From contig JARFJB010000821.1 of the NCBI GenBank assembly GCA_036346205.1, positions 2,808,722-2,872,721 on the forward strand: a stretch of DNA of 64,000 nt, written 5' to 3'. The notes below the pieces were generated by a model. It was not told the DNA's origin. It did no database searches and saw nothing but the letters and a program-made list of their open reading frames with translations. This stretch comes from Vesta saturnalis (Eukaryota > Arthropoda > Insecta > Coleoptera > Lampyridae). Both the position numbers and the translations under genes were made by a program. Positions 48,693 through 60,204 of the stretch are shown in pieces. Numbering within the stretch: position 1 is the stretch's first letter; the number at the start of each line of letters is the position of its first letter.

Positions 48693-49020
48693 TATGTAAG
48701 TTTTAAAAGAATTATGCAGCTAATCAAGAATAATAATAATTATTTTTAGCGCCAACAGGGACTGAGCATCACTGTTATTGACGCACATCGTCATACATTA
48801 AAATTTGATTTTAAATATTATAGCTTATACCGTTATTAGTTTGAAGAATTTGGAATGATTAAATAACAAAACCGATTTGATTTAAGTTTATCGATTTTAA
48901 TTATATACTGTACACTGTATCCCATTTTCGTTATAATTGAGTGGATCTGCGTTCTAGTAAAAGATAGTAGATTGAGGGTTTCGGCTCTCTGGTGAAATAA
49001 AAATCTGCAAACAAATCTTT
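48693..49020 (+). other. probable 3' UTR with a possible 3'-UTR intron and polyadenylation signal
   Basis: Just after the stop, GTAAGT at 48697 and TTATTTTTAG ending near 48750 could define a ~53-base intron similar in size to the one at 48364-48413. AATAAA lies at 48996-49001. No transcript evidence is available, so both are inferences from motifs. Confidence 0.4.
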
Positions 49021-49043
49021 CCTAGCTTTTTGTTTCTTTGATA

Positions 49044-50631
49044 CAGGGTGATTTTGAAACTGTGAAAGTTTGACAGACCCTTCGTATCTCGGTTACCTTT
49101 TGAGATATTACAAAAATAAAACCAGATCTTGTAGGGCTCTTTAGGCAGAATGGAGAAATGTATTCAATACAATTTTAAATTTTCTGATTTTCATGTGACA
49201 ACATAGTTATTTTTTTGATGGGACACCTTGTATATTTTACTTTAGTTTGATTGGCCTTGCCACAAACTTTTAAAAATATATACATGTCTATACTTTTATT
49301 TTAAATTAAAGGCAATCTTTCAATTTTAGGAAAGTTATTTTAGTAGGCCATAGCCGGCCATGATAAAAAAACAAAATGTAATTTCTGTAAACCGTTTGTT
49401 ATTATTAGTTTGAGTATACTACTGTGCTATTAAAACCTTACTTTTGTTCAGTTTATATGTCAAAATTTGATTATGAGAAAGATTTTCAACTTCGGAAAAA
49501 TATGGCATGTTATCAGGTTACATACAATCCAAAAAAAAGATGATAATGAAGCCGCTGGACTGTAATTAAACAAGTATAATATGAATTCAACTTTTAATAA
49601 AAAAATATTTTAATATACCTACGACGATATGATTAAGATTTATCATCAGTTATATTAACAGGTGGAATTCTAATAAGAACGATATTATATGTTGCCATAG
49701 AATATCATATTGTTTATTGTATTTTTTTTGCACATATCCCCATAAACAAATCTAAACCCGAAAAGCCTGGGGACCTAGATGGATAATTTACAGGACTATT
49801 TGTGCCAATATACCGATCACCAAATCTTTTGTGTAGAAATGGAGCTACCATACGAGAATTATGCGTAGGGCCCCATCCTGTTGGAAACATATGTAATTCA
49901 ATCGCCCAAATGAACCTTATCTATTAATTGAGGAAGAATATTTTGTAATATTTTCAGATGTTTATTTGCGGTTCCTTCGAAAATACTAAATTTTATAGAC
50001 GACTTTCACTTGTCTAGTATTTGGAATTATTCTGTTCAATATTCCGCTACTAGTCAAGTATGCTTGATGGACCAAATCAGATTTCTTACAACATTTTAGT
50101 CTACGGTGCGCATGTCTATAAACCACCCACAAAAGTTCTCCGACGGTCTTCATCTCCTGGGCTCTGGTGATGTATTACTTTAAGTTTGTATGGTTTATAT
50201 TTATGTTTTTTAATACTCATATAACATATATTTTTCAGAATTTGAAAATATTTTTTGTATCGCCATATCAAATTTGAGACATTTGACAAATGCAATAATA
50301 TTTTGTTTTATCATGGGCGGCTGTGGCCTATTAAAATATAGTTATAACGGTCCTAAAACTTAAATATTGCCTGTAATTTAAAATAAAAATATAAACATTG
50401 TTGAAAAACTTATGGCAAGGCCAACCAAACTAACATAACATATACAGGGTGTCCCATTAAAACAGTATAACTTTACGTTGTTACACGAAAATACAACATT
50501 TTAAATTGTATTAAATGCGTTTCTGAATTTTATGTAAAGACCCTTCAAGATGCAGTTTTAGTTTTCAATATCTCAAAAGGTAACCGAGGTACGAGGGTGT
50601 GTCAAGATTTTAAATTACCAAAATCACACTG
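49044..50631. mobile_element. 1.6-kb mariner-like DNA transposon with ~250-bp inverted arms
   Basis: CAGGGTGATTTTG at 49044 faces CCAAAATCACACTG ending at 50631. The arms share CTCGGTTACCTTTTGAGATA and GGCCTTGCCA(C/T)AA(A/G)(C/T)TTTT over ~250 bases. Between them the minus strand carries a transposase relic. The CAGGG start and size group it with the 38146 and 6068 elements. Confidence 0.75.
49730..49900 (-). pseudogene. mariner-like transposase relic, catalytic C-terminal block
   Basis: The minus strand reads MFPTGWGPTHNSRMVAPFLH, KRFGDRYIGTNSPVNYPSRS and PGFSGLDLFMG. It parallels the usual Gln-Gln-Asp-Gly-Ala-Pro-x-His ... Arg-Trp-Ile-Gly ... Trp-Pro-x-Arg-Ser-Pro-Asp-Leu-x-x-Leu-Asp order. 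The second catalytic Asp (Gln-Asp-Gly) has become Gly-Trp-Gly and the Pro-Asp motif Pro-Gly. The N-terminal half is not readable. Confidence 0.65.
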
Positions 50632-51264
50632 CATCACAAAAACAAAGAAATTTTGTAAGTTTTGTTTGCCAATTCTTTCATTTCACAGAAAACTAGTACA
50701 ATGAAGCGAAACCTTTTACAGGAACGGAGATACCCCCAATGATATCGAATATAGACACATTGTACATTTCAGATTTAGAGCGTTTTGCCTTTTTCTCAGA
50801 CATTTATCTGTGTCTAAAAACTTCAAAATATAAAATTATTTGATGTGCCTATTCTGTTTTCTGAAATAATTTTTGTGCAATTTGTGCCCCTCTATAATGT
50901 TATTTATGTAATTATAAAGCTTTTAAGTACATTGTATATATGTAATTATGTTTATATGAATAAATAATTTCATTAAAACGGGACTATTTTTTAACTTTTC
51001 CATTAGTTATGGTCAAAAGTGACATAAGCAAACAACAGTCGCATAGTGTTTCTGTACAAGCACACGGTAGACAATTATTGGTAATAACTATGCTGTTTAC
51101 AGTGCAGATCTGTTGGTTAGCGATTAGCGGTTTATTTCAGAAATCCCATACTCATTTTCTAACTTATGTGTAACATACCTACCTACTGAAAATGTTAGGC
51201 ATGTCTAATCGTATCAAGTAAGACCATTAACTATAGATTGTCATCAATGGAATAATGTGCTGTA
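50632..51264. other. no gene recognised
   Basis: A+T-rich DNA between two transposons. Confidence 0.5.
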
Positions 51265-51296
51265 CGAAAGTAAGGTGAAAAATTCTCGGCCTGACA

Positions 51297-51679
51297 ATGA
51301 AAGAGTGTGACTTTCAGTTAAAAAATGATTTTATTTTTCTACGTAATCTCTCATTGGATGCGAAACGCTTTCCAGAAGCGGTTGGATCCCTATTGAATCG
51401 GTTCAAAAACTGCTGCGAAAATCGTTTGCGCATTTGCTTTTGATCGGCATTCAGCAAATGCGGCACCCACCTTGCGAGAGCTTTCGCACCCCTAATTCTT
51501 TGAGGAAGATGTGTCGCACCCTCTATTCCGATATCCTTATAGCCTCAGCTATCTCAATCACCTTTACTCGCCTATCGTCCAACACGATATAATGCATTTT
51601 TTCAATGGTTTCTGGTGTGGTTGCGATTTTGGCGGTTCTTCACGCGTGTCATCTTCGAAAGTACGATCACGTTTAAATA
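51297..51679 (-). pseudogene. mariner transposase relic, second segment
   Basis: Combining minus-strand frames gives Phe-Lys-Arg-Asp-Arg at the LINE junction, then TPETIEKMHYIVLDDRRVKV, IEIAEAIRISE, a stop, RVRHIFLKELGVRKLS, and a region with Asn-Ala-Asp-Gln-Lys. This is the mariner order from the linker through the second helix-turn-helix to the start of the catalytic domain. The N-terminal piece lies on the other side of the LINE at 54917-55070. The catalytic DD34D core is absent. Confidence 0.75.
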
Positions 51680-54600
51680 ATAGGTGGTAGACATGTATAC
51701 TCCATGCCAGCCGGGGAGGTACCACCACCCTTACCAGGGGCTCCTTAATATTGGGTCTCCGATTTTCTGAGCTCGGTAAGGGCTGCCGGTTACCTTTTCT
51801 ATCATCCTTAATCTATTCTCATCCTTATTCTTCCTTCTCGCCTCTCATCGGATTAAAAGTCCCAAATTAAAAATAAGATGGCTGTGGTTTCTAGGGTTAT
51901 AAATTCCGGACGTAAAATCCTGCCCCATTCGGATGTCCGGGAGGCAGGGCCCAAGCGACCTCGGTCATCGAAAGTATCAACTTTCTGATCCACTACTGCA
52001 ACATCCGCGGTATCAGGTCTAATCTTAATGCTATTCACCAACATCTTGAACAATTACAACCTGATATATTGTTTCTATCTGAAACACAAGTCTCCTCTGA
52101 AAGCTCCGAGTCACCCGACTTGCAATTTCCTCAATACCATCTTCACTCTAACTTTCGATATAAAGGAGGCGTATGTGCGTACATCAAGGGCAGAATTGCT
52201 TGCAAGAGGGTTTCTTCCTTAGATAATAAAAATTTTGACGTGATTTGGTTTAAACATTCTGGTCCTAATTTTGTGAAATTCTACTGTTGCATTTATAGGT
52301 CTCCTAACTTTCAAGACTTCTTCGATTACCTTAGTATGAAAGTTGACTATCTCCTGTCTCAGTTTCCATCTTGCGATATCTCATTTGTAGGCGATTTCAA
52401 TGTTCATAACTCTAATTGGCTTCAATTTTCATCTACTACAAATCCCGCTGGTCATAGTGCAGAAACATTTGCTAATTCATGTGATCTCACACAAATGATT
52501 TCTGAACCCACAAAAATCCCTGATAACCCTAACCATACTCCACATCTTCTAGATCTCTTTCTTACATCAAACCCTCTTGTTTATAAAACTTCCGTTCTTT
52601 CGCCTTTAGGTCTTTCCGACCATTGTCTAATAAAATCATTTCTACTGTACCTAATTCCACTGTTGTTCGCAAAACCGATAGAACCTTGTGGTGTTTTAAG
52701 TCAGCTCGATGGAGTGATTTACGGGATTTCTTTGCAACCTTTCCATGGCGTGAATATTGTTTTAAGTCGTCCTCTTCTTCGGACATCGCTCTTTCAGTAT
52801 CTGAAGTCATCCTCATGGGAATGGAGTTATACATTCCGAAAAACAGTACCGTGTAGGTCATTCACGTTCCCAACCCTGGTTCAATAAGGCTTGTTCTGAT
52901 GCAATATCTTTAAAAATAAATGTTACATTAAATGGAAATCTAATAAATCGGTTGACAGTCATGTAGAATACGTTGGTGCTAGAAATATCTGCAAAAGTGT
53001 CATCACTAAAACTAAAAAGTTGTTCGAACAACGAAAATGCAATGAACTAGCTACATCTCCTTTAGGCAGTCGTAAATTTTGGTCTTTAGCAAAAGCCATT
53101 AGTAAAAACTTTCGAACATCTTCATTTCCCCTGACATCTATTGACGGATCGGTAGTTGCTGATTCTGTAGACAAAGCCAACGTTTTTGTGGATTTGTTTG
53201 CATCAAACTCGTGTCTCAATGATTCTGGAAAAGATGTGCCCCTAGTCAACTCTTCTTCATACGCTTATGAAACCAATTCATTTTCGGTACAAGCTCTTGG
53301 AATCGATCATCAGTAGGCTTGATCTCAATAAGGCGACTGGCCCAGACGGTATCCCAGCTATTGTCTTAAAGAAATGTTCCCCGAACTAGTACCAGTCCTA
53401 TCTAAGCTCTATACGATCTCTATATCTTCTGGGAATTCCCTTCATCATGGAAGTTAGCAAATGTTCAACCTATTCCCAAAAAGGTGATAAGACCGATCCC
53501 TCAAATTACAGACCAATTGCCATCACTTCCATTTTGTCTAAAATCATGGAAAAAGCCATCAATCAGCAACTGCTCACGTTCCTTGAAACTAACAAACTCC
53601 TTAGTGACCACCAATATGGGTTTAGGCAAAGTCGTTCAACAGGCGATCTTCTTTCATATGTGACCCAAGTTTGGAACAATACAGTAGAGCAGTCCGGTGA
53701 AACAGTTGTAGTCGCTTTAGATATCTCAAAGGCATTTGACCAAGTTTGGCATAAGTGTTTACTTGCCAAACTCACCTCGTTGGGTTAAATGATACGCTCA
53801 TCAACTGGGTTTCTAGTTTCCTTGATAAAAGACGAATACGTGTCGTAGTTGATGGCTTTTTTCAAAAGAAGTTAGCATTAACGCGGGCGTACCACAGGGA
53901 TCCGTTATAGCGCCTACACTTTTCTGCTGTACATAAACGACCTTATTTCTTCAACAACTAACCCCATCCATTGCTTTGCTGACGATAGCACTCTTCACTG
54001 TAGTTCATCTCAGTCTACTCATAGTGATAATCCACCTTCTATGTCAAATCAAGAAATTAAAGCTGAAATGGCAAATTCAATCAACAAAGACATTCAACGT
54101 ATTCTCGAATGGGAAGCAATAATCTAGTTAAATTTAATGCTAACAAAACTCAGTGTTGCCTTATGTCCGCCAAAAAGATCGATCATTTCCTGTTGTAAGT
54201 ATGAATGGCTCAGTTCTTAAGTTTTCAGACTCTATTACTCTGTTGGGTATGACTGTATCTTCAAATCTCTCATGGGTTGACCATCTTCTGTCAGCTACCA
54301 AAACAGCTGCTCGTAAAATAGGCTTTTGTACAGATCTAAGCAGTACTTTACCTCTCGACAACTCCTTCTGCTGTATAAGGCCCAAATTCGGCCTCATCTG
54401 GAATATAATTCTCACCTTTGGGTTAGTGCTCCCCAATACGCTCTCGATATCGTTGATCGTATTCAAAAGAGGCGATTAGGCTTATAAATGACCCGTCCTT
54501 AACTTCTCACATACAGTCCCTTGAGCATAGAAGGATGGTTTCAGTTCTTTCTTTGTATTATCGTTATTACAACGGCTATTGTGCTGGTGAATTACATTCT

Positions 54601-54916
54601 TTGATGCCATCTCCGACTATCTTTGCGAGAAACAGTCGGTTCGCTCATTCACATCATCAGTATGCAGTACAAATCTCCACTTGTCGTACCAAACGGGCGC
54701 AATTCACATTTTTCTACACGGCTTCTAAACTCTGGAATGATCTCCCTAGTTCCTGTTTTCCTCTCACTTATGATATGAGAAAATTTAAGGTAGCTGTTCA
54801 TAGGCATCTATTGGCAATTCATTATCCCTCTATCCATCCTCCTAAGTGTTCCTGAGTGCTTTAGCACGATAGGCCTTATTTAGCCTGTTCAGGTCCACAA
54901 TCATAAAAAAAAAAAA
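51680..54916 (+). mobile_element. LINE copy D, nearly full-length 3.2-kb APE-RT retrotransposon
   Basis: It runs from the same 5' end as copy C (TAGGTGGTAGACATGTATAC) to a 12-base A tail after CCACAATCAT. A single coding region follows a ~200-base leader. It has APE endonuclease (CNIRG, LFLSETQ at about 52070, SFVGDFNVHN at about 52380, LSDHC at about 52613) and reverse transcriptase (NYRPIAITSILSKIMEKAIN at about 53500, VALDISKAFDQVWH, GVPQG, CFADDS at about 53970). The C-terminal block ends PPKCS. No ORF1 and no gag-type zinc knuckle are seen. Frameshifts near 52634, 53380, 53778 and 53860 inactivate it. Size and single ORF recall RTE-like elements, but motif style is closer to CR1/Jockey; clade not settled. 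Confidence 0.9.
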
Positions 54917-55070
54917 TTTCGCTGCCCACTTTTTTAAGGGTTGACATGAAAGAAGCAGAGTCCCCGTAAACTTTTGTTAACTTCGCATGAATTTCCTTAG
55001 GAGTTAATCCATCGAAAACGAAAATTTTATGACTGCAGGATATTGCAAAAATTCGTGTAAACAAACTACT
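54917..55070 (-). pseudogene. mariner transposase relic, N-terminal segment
   Basis: The minus strand gives SHKIFVFDGLTPKEIHAKLT, KVYGDSASFMSTLKKVGSE, the first mariner helix-turn-helix (compare the usual Leu-x-Pro-x-Glu-Ile-His ... Tyr-Gly-Asp). It breaks exactly at the LINE poly(A); the next residues continue at 51679. Confidence 0.75.
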
Positions 55071-55095
55071 TGAGAGAACAAGTTGAAACTTGTCA

Positions 55096-55604
55096 TAAAT
55101 CTATTTTTTTTTATTTGCACCTCAGATTTGGGGTATTTTATTATCACACCAAAAGTATGCTGGTATTACACGGTTCTCACTAACCTCTAATCTGATTATA
55201 TGTCAATATTAATTTAATAGTTGCCACATTTAATTGAAATGAATAGTAACCACGGATCACTGTATAATAATAGAAGGAGCAACTGGGGTTCCGCCGTATT
55301 ATAACTTACCCATAAATTTATTCTGGGGTGTCTTTCAATTGAAATAAAAGGTTTTCATTAAATTTTTTAGGCATTTTGAAGTTTTTCAAGTGACAATATT
55401 AATCAATTGCAAACTTTCAAACTACTCTGTACGTTGCTATGGAAACGGATGTTTAAAAAAAATCCTCATTTTTAATACTTAAAAAATGCAACATATCAAT
55501 CATGAGAAAATAAATTAATCAAATTTGACGTTAGTGAAAAATATTATACCAACTTTGTAAAAATAACTTCCATATCTAGGGTGCAAATAAAAAAAATAGA
55601 TTAT
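55096..55604 (-). mobile_element. MITE family T, copy 2 (~510 bp)
   Basis: Inverted relative to 47261-47750. Ends AAATCTATTTTTTTTTATTT and AAATAAAAAAAATAGATTAT. It sits inside the mariner near its 5' end. A ~90-base middle block (CAACTGGGGTTCCGCCGTAT) is unlike that of copy 1, which suggests an exchange or a second subfamily. Confidence 0.8.
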
Positions 55605-55751
55605 ACGAACTAACGCCACGTGCACCCAGGCAGGAAACACATTTCTCTAGTGCTCCTATATGAACACTAAGTTTTTCTATAGCCCCTATAAATTTTTCCG
55701 GGTTGGAGCGCCATCTCTGTGTCAGGCCGAGAACTATTCACCTTGTCCTCG

Positions 55752-56999
55752 TACTTTGTTGTTGTTCTAAATATTCTATTTCCGAATGAAGGCCTTTTAC
55801 CATTGAATTGTGGCTTTCCTTGTTGGTTTCTGCCTTTTATTATTTTTTATTTCTGTCATTGATTTCAGTCAACATTCTTTTTGATAAATCCTCTTTTCGT
55901 TAATTTTCCTATTCTTCTATTCAACTTTTTTCCGTTATGCTCGTGTAAATTCACGATTTTCCAAGTCGTTTAATATATACAACAGATAAGATGTTGATTT
56001 TTGGTTTGTTCTTTTGTCTATTATTTCCTCTAATATTGCTTTTTGCTTCATTTGATTTTTTGTTGGAAGAAGTATTTGATTGTAATAGTGGATCTGGAGA
56101 AAGGTTTAACCAACGGTCACATTCAACTGATAATCTGAAATTTCAACTTCAGCTCCATTGAATTAATGGGCCAAACTCCGGTGCGTTTCAAATTGTTTCC
56201 GGATATTTTTCAGAATAAAGCTTTGTTAAGGTGGATCAACTGTTTATCATTCTCTGGATTTGTTAATATGTAGCTATTGAAGAGTACTTTACATTATTTT
56301 TTAAATGATCCACATATTCCCCTGTAAAGAAAAGGCATTTGGTGAGTACAGTGCGGGGGAAAGATCGCAATGCAATACTATTGTTGCAGCAGTAGTTAAG
56401 AGCTCCTAAATTTTCTTGGTTGTTAATTAACAAAATATTGTTAGAGTTGTGTTCATTCCAATTTTTCAGCATCTGAATTGGTCCTTCATCCAAACGCTTG
56501 GAAATAGTAGAATATTTATTCCCTTAAACCAAAACCAAAACAGGACAAATTCTAAGTATTGAATAAAAGCATCACATAGAAAATCATAATTGATAGAGAT
56601 CAAACTTAACTAAATATAGTATCACTGAAATAATTTTCAAAGTTAAAAATTTAAACAGCTGTTTCCAACAACAGCTTTAATGAACAGTTAAACATGTTTG
56701 TTGTGCGAGACTGTTGTAATTGTAGCAGATTAATGCCCGATTGCACCAACACACCCTAGGATCAATTATCTATTCTCGTCCTAAAGTTGGGATCGATTTT
56801 AGTTGTAAAACTATTGCACCAACTTTTAATAACTACGTTTTACCTAGGACCCATTTTATCTACAATAATACTTGGCAACATTGTAATTTATTTAAGAGTG
56901 CTAAAGTCATTACGTTCGACAAATGTTCTGACGCCTACAGTCAAATGTAATAGTCGTAAATGTCAGTTCAATAACTGTATTAAAATGGGAGATAAACAA
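55752..56999. other. no gene recognised
   Basis: Frames at 56263-56493 (minus) and 56741-57053 (plus) are open but show no domain. The last may run into the Myb-like relic that follows. Confidence 0.4.
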
Positions 57000-58260
57000 A
57001 AAGTTAAAGGGTCAATTATAGCAGTGAAGAAAGAAAATTGCTATCGAAACTAGTTAACCGCTTTAAAAATATAATAGAATCGAGAGAAACCAATGCAGTG
57101 AACAATTTGCAAAAAGATAATTAATAGAAAAATATAGAAACACTAATAGTAAACATGTAAATGTATTCAGAGAGAGTAGTTCATTGCGAAAGCAATGGGC
57201 TCACATGAAGATGGAGGCTCAATAGAAAGCTGCTAAGCAGAGGTAGAAGATGTACAAAACAAGTGGGGGATGTAATAGCGTTGAACCACCAGATGAGGAA
57301 GTTTGTCTCTCATATGAACAAAAAAACCGTTGACGGAATTGAGAATGATTTCGAATGCACTTTTAACGGATACATTTTTTTATTTCATACCAATACATTA
57401 TAAACAAATAAACCCTTAGTTGCCGTAACTGTAAACATGTTCATAACTCCTTAGGAAGTTATAGTCGGGAATTACAGATCTATAACTCGCTCAAATGTAT
57501 TTTGACTAATATTTGCAAGCTTGTCAGTTGATATATCCCTGGTAACAATGCATACTTAATTTTTAAACGTTCGTTTAGTTTTAATAACCAACAAAATTTC
57601 GTTTTCATATTTCATTTATAATGCAATATGAAATAAAATTATTTATCTATCACGTGAGTTATGTATGTTAATAACCTCGGGCAACTTGCAATCCTTCGGG
57701 ACTAACGTCTCTCGAGATTACAATCCGTTACCCTCGGTAATTAACACCCTCATAACTCCCTTGATATATAAATAACTATTTATTGTTATTTTTCCTTTAA
57801 TAACGTCGTTTTTTTAATACTTTTTATACAGTTTCTAATGAAACTGAGTTTGAAATTATTAACACAAATGCAAATGTCAAATAAATTGAATAAATTATAG
57901 CGAATAACATAAATTTGGAAAGTGTACCAGTAATAATAGTGCCAGGCATTACTACCATTGAGACCGTAACTTTTGAAAATGATGCAATCATGAAGGATTC
58001 TTCAAATTCTAAAAACCAAAACGAAAACATCTTAAACAAGAATGCAAGATGGTCAGCACGGAGGAGACCAATAGTACAGCTAACATCAATTGACCAGGAA
58101 AACATAGTTTTGGAAGTGCAAAGAGATGCTGTTTTAGAGGAATTAAACGTGAAAAACTGCATCAAATAGAAGTAGAACACAGAAAGCTATAAAATAAGTT
58201 GGAAATTAAGCACCGCGTAGCATTATATGCTCTAGAATTTAAGAAACGATCTGAAAGTGT
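57000..58260 (+). pseudogene. Harbinger-type Myb/SANT-like protein relic
   Basis: From about 57025 a frame reads AVKKENCYRNLVNRFKNIIE, SRETNAVNNLQKDN, then (with a stop) RNTNSKHVNVFRESSSLRKQ, WAHMKMEAQ and a Lys-Thr-Ser/Gly-Gly motif near 57255. This matches the Myb/SANT-like DNA-binding domain that accompanies Harbinger transposases. A ~520-base non-coding stretch ending in TATACAG (about 57832) follows. Then comes a second open piece, with NARWSARRRPIVQLTSIDQE (about 58030) and a Leu/Glu/Lys coiled-coil-like end, again the usual C-terminus of this protein. It could be an intron-containing domesticated gene, but stops make a relic more likely. No DDE partner was found nearby. Confidence 0.5.
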
Positions 58261-58799
58261 TAAATTTAAGTTTTTTTTAAGAGTTTGTCACCGTGTGGGT
58301 AAATTTTAAGGATCGTACGGTAGATAGTTTGTTTCGTTCTATTTTTTTAAATTTCGAATTTAAAAGCGTTTAAAATTTTGGCGAGCTTTTATTTGATCAC
58401 CTTTTTTTTTGGTTTGGAGACATTAATCAATGGAAATTTTTATTTGTAAAATTACGTTTCACTCACATAGGCCAGTCATATAGCACAAACTAACAGCTAG
58501 TATTTTTTAATATTTTGTTAGGACCACTACCAGTAGTGTATATCCAAGTTTGAGCTTTTAAAGACCTGTGCTAACTTCGTAGCACTCGAAAAACCGCGTA
58601 ATTTTCTTTGTTTTTTCACTATAACTCCTAAACAATGTGTTTTTATTAAAACATGTTATATACGTTTTTAAAGTACATTAGCTAAAATTTGAAACCAGAA
58701 CCAGCTCTATAGGTGCAATAGTTACCAAGATACATCCCTCCAAAAATTGGCATTTTTTTCCAAAAAACTGAAATGTTAAGAGTTGGTCAACTTTCGACC
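58261..58799. other. no gene recognised
   Basis: A+T-rich sequence that may be the non-coding flank of the next relic. Confidence 0.4.
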
Positions 58800-59480
58800 C
58801 CTCAATCGGGGAAAATATTCATTTTACGGGTAAAGTCATAGAGGGAGATGCAGCGAATATAATTAGTTTTAATTTCAGCACAAAACGACGTCTGAATGCC
58901 CGATAGTTTCGTTACAATGTTAAGAAATTTAAAAAATGGGAAAATGCATTTTTCGCAAATTTGCTCTTTTAAGTTCTCATGACGGTTTGAGGGTAGTTTG
59001 AAAGGAAACTCCTTTCTTGCACCAGCATGATAGAAATTTCGGAAGGGAGAAGGTGCCACTTCGTGTTATTTGAATGAGCCCCTGATCTGCCTTCTTCATT
59101 GAGTGGCATCTTTTCCCACCCCCAATCAGATTTGAACTGGTAAGTTCGGTAGGCGTAGAACCATCTTCCGTTGGAGACCAAGGGGCGAGGTAAACCTTAG
59201 CCGAGGCAGTGGTTTTCACAAGAAATTTATAGCGCAGGCTCTGGAGCGTATCCTCTGTGTAGTCCCTTCCATACAGAGCTACTAGGCACTACGCTCCGGC
59301 ATCTGAGGTGACTTGGTGGATTGAAGTAGGTTGGAGGAACACTTCAGCTGTGGTGATGAGTTGAGGGTATTTCTGGATGGCGCTCCACAGTTTAATCTAC
59401 TCATACCCGAAAAGGGCAGTAGTGGTGTCGCATTCAGTGAAGGCGTGGAGAAAATCAATACAATAAAATAAATCATGAAT
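58800..59480 (-). pseudogene. relic of a recurrent invertebrate 'HAxTGCDT' protein
   Basis: Minus-strand frames give FHAFTECDTTTALFGYE (near 59450), KLWSAIQKYPQLITTAEVFL, CLVALYGRDYTEDTLQSLRY, then a frame with NGRWFYAYRTYQFKSDWGWE and LLPSEISIMLVQE. An uncharacterised protein with His-Ala-x-Thr-Gly-Cys-Asp-Thr, a Leu-Tyr-Gly/Asp-Arg motif, Trp-Gly-Trp and a Cys-rich end is found in many copies in several invertebrate genomes, as I recall it; this fits that layout without the Cys-rich end. The region is markedly G+C-richer than its surroundings, so it is a fairly recent arrival. Function unknown. Confidence 0.5.
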
Positions 59481-59549
59481 ACTATACTCAGTAGGAGCTT
59501 ATTATAGTAGCCTGCCTTGGTAGCAAAATGCAACTGTAGCATCAGCACA

Positions 59550-60065
59550 GTAACTTTTAAAAATTAACATAAAATATAAATGTAAAAGAAAAGTCATGTT
59601 ATTGGTATGAAACTGTTCACAAGAAAAATTACTGCTTTTTTAACGAATTGTCAAATTTTTTTCCAAATATTGCATTTTATAGGTAAAAAACTGGTTTTTG
59701 GGCGCCATTTTCCAATATGATGGCTATAGCACAAGTTTCCTTTCGACGACTTTTAGTATGTTATTCCTAAAGTATAATTCAATATACACACCAAGTTTTA
59801 TGCTTATACGAGTTTTTTAAGGTAATGGAGAACTATTGATTTAAAATGATTACACTATTAGTCAAATAACCTTGAAACCGCCGCACAGTGGTACAGATCG
59901 TGATTCTACAAAATCAAAATGAATAGATAGTTTTAGTACGAATAACTTACTTTATGTTATTTGGGCTGCTAATTCCGTATATATGCGTATTTTTTTAATT
60001 TGGTCCCCCCCTCTTTTGTTCTCTTCCTACAATGTTTCACTATGCAAATTGTGATTTAAGTAACA

Positions 60066-60069
<4 letters not shown>
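59550..60069. other. no gene recognised
   Basis: Non-coding sequence with no repeat pair in the window. Confidence 0.45.

Positions 60070-60114
<45 letters not shown>
60070..60114. repeat. TA microsatellite
   Basis: About 22 uninterrupted TA dinucleotides. Confidence 0.95.
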
Positions 60115-60116
<2 letters not shown>

Positions 60117-60204
60117 TAGTATAGCTAGGGGTTCTAACTCACTTTGTCAGTCAGTTACATTAGGATATCTAAATTTGCCCTGCGTCAAGCCTTATAAAAA
60201 TTAT

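Larger units (their letters stand above)
51265..55751 (-). mobile_element. mariner element split by LINE copy D and a MITE
   Basis: Terminal inverted repeats of ~33 bases (CGAAAGTAAGGTGAAAAATT then CTCGGCCTGAC at 51265; inverse of CGAGGACAAGGTGAATAGTT and CTCGGCCTGAC ending at 55751) are each flanked by TA. After subtracting the LINE (51680-54916) and the MITE (55096-55604) only ~750 bases of mariner remain, so the C-terminal part of the transposase was lost. Three nested events are readable in order. Confidence 0.85.
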
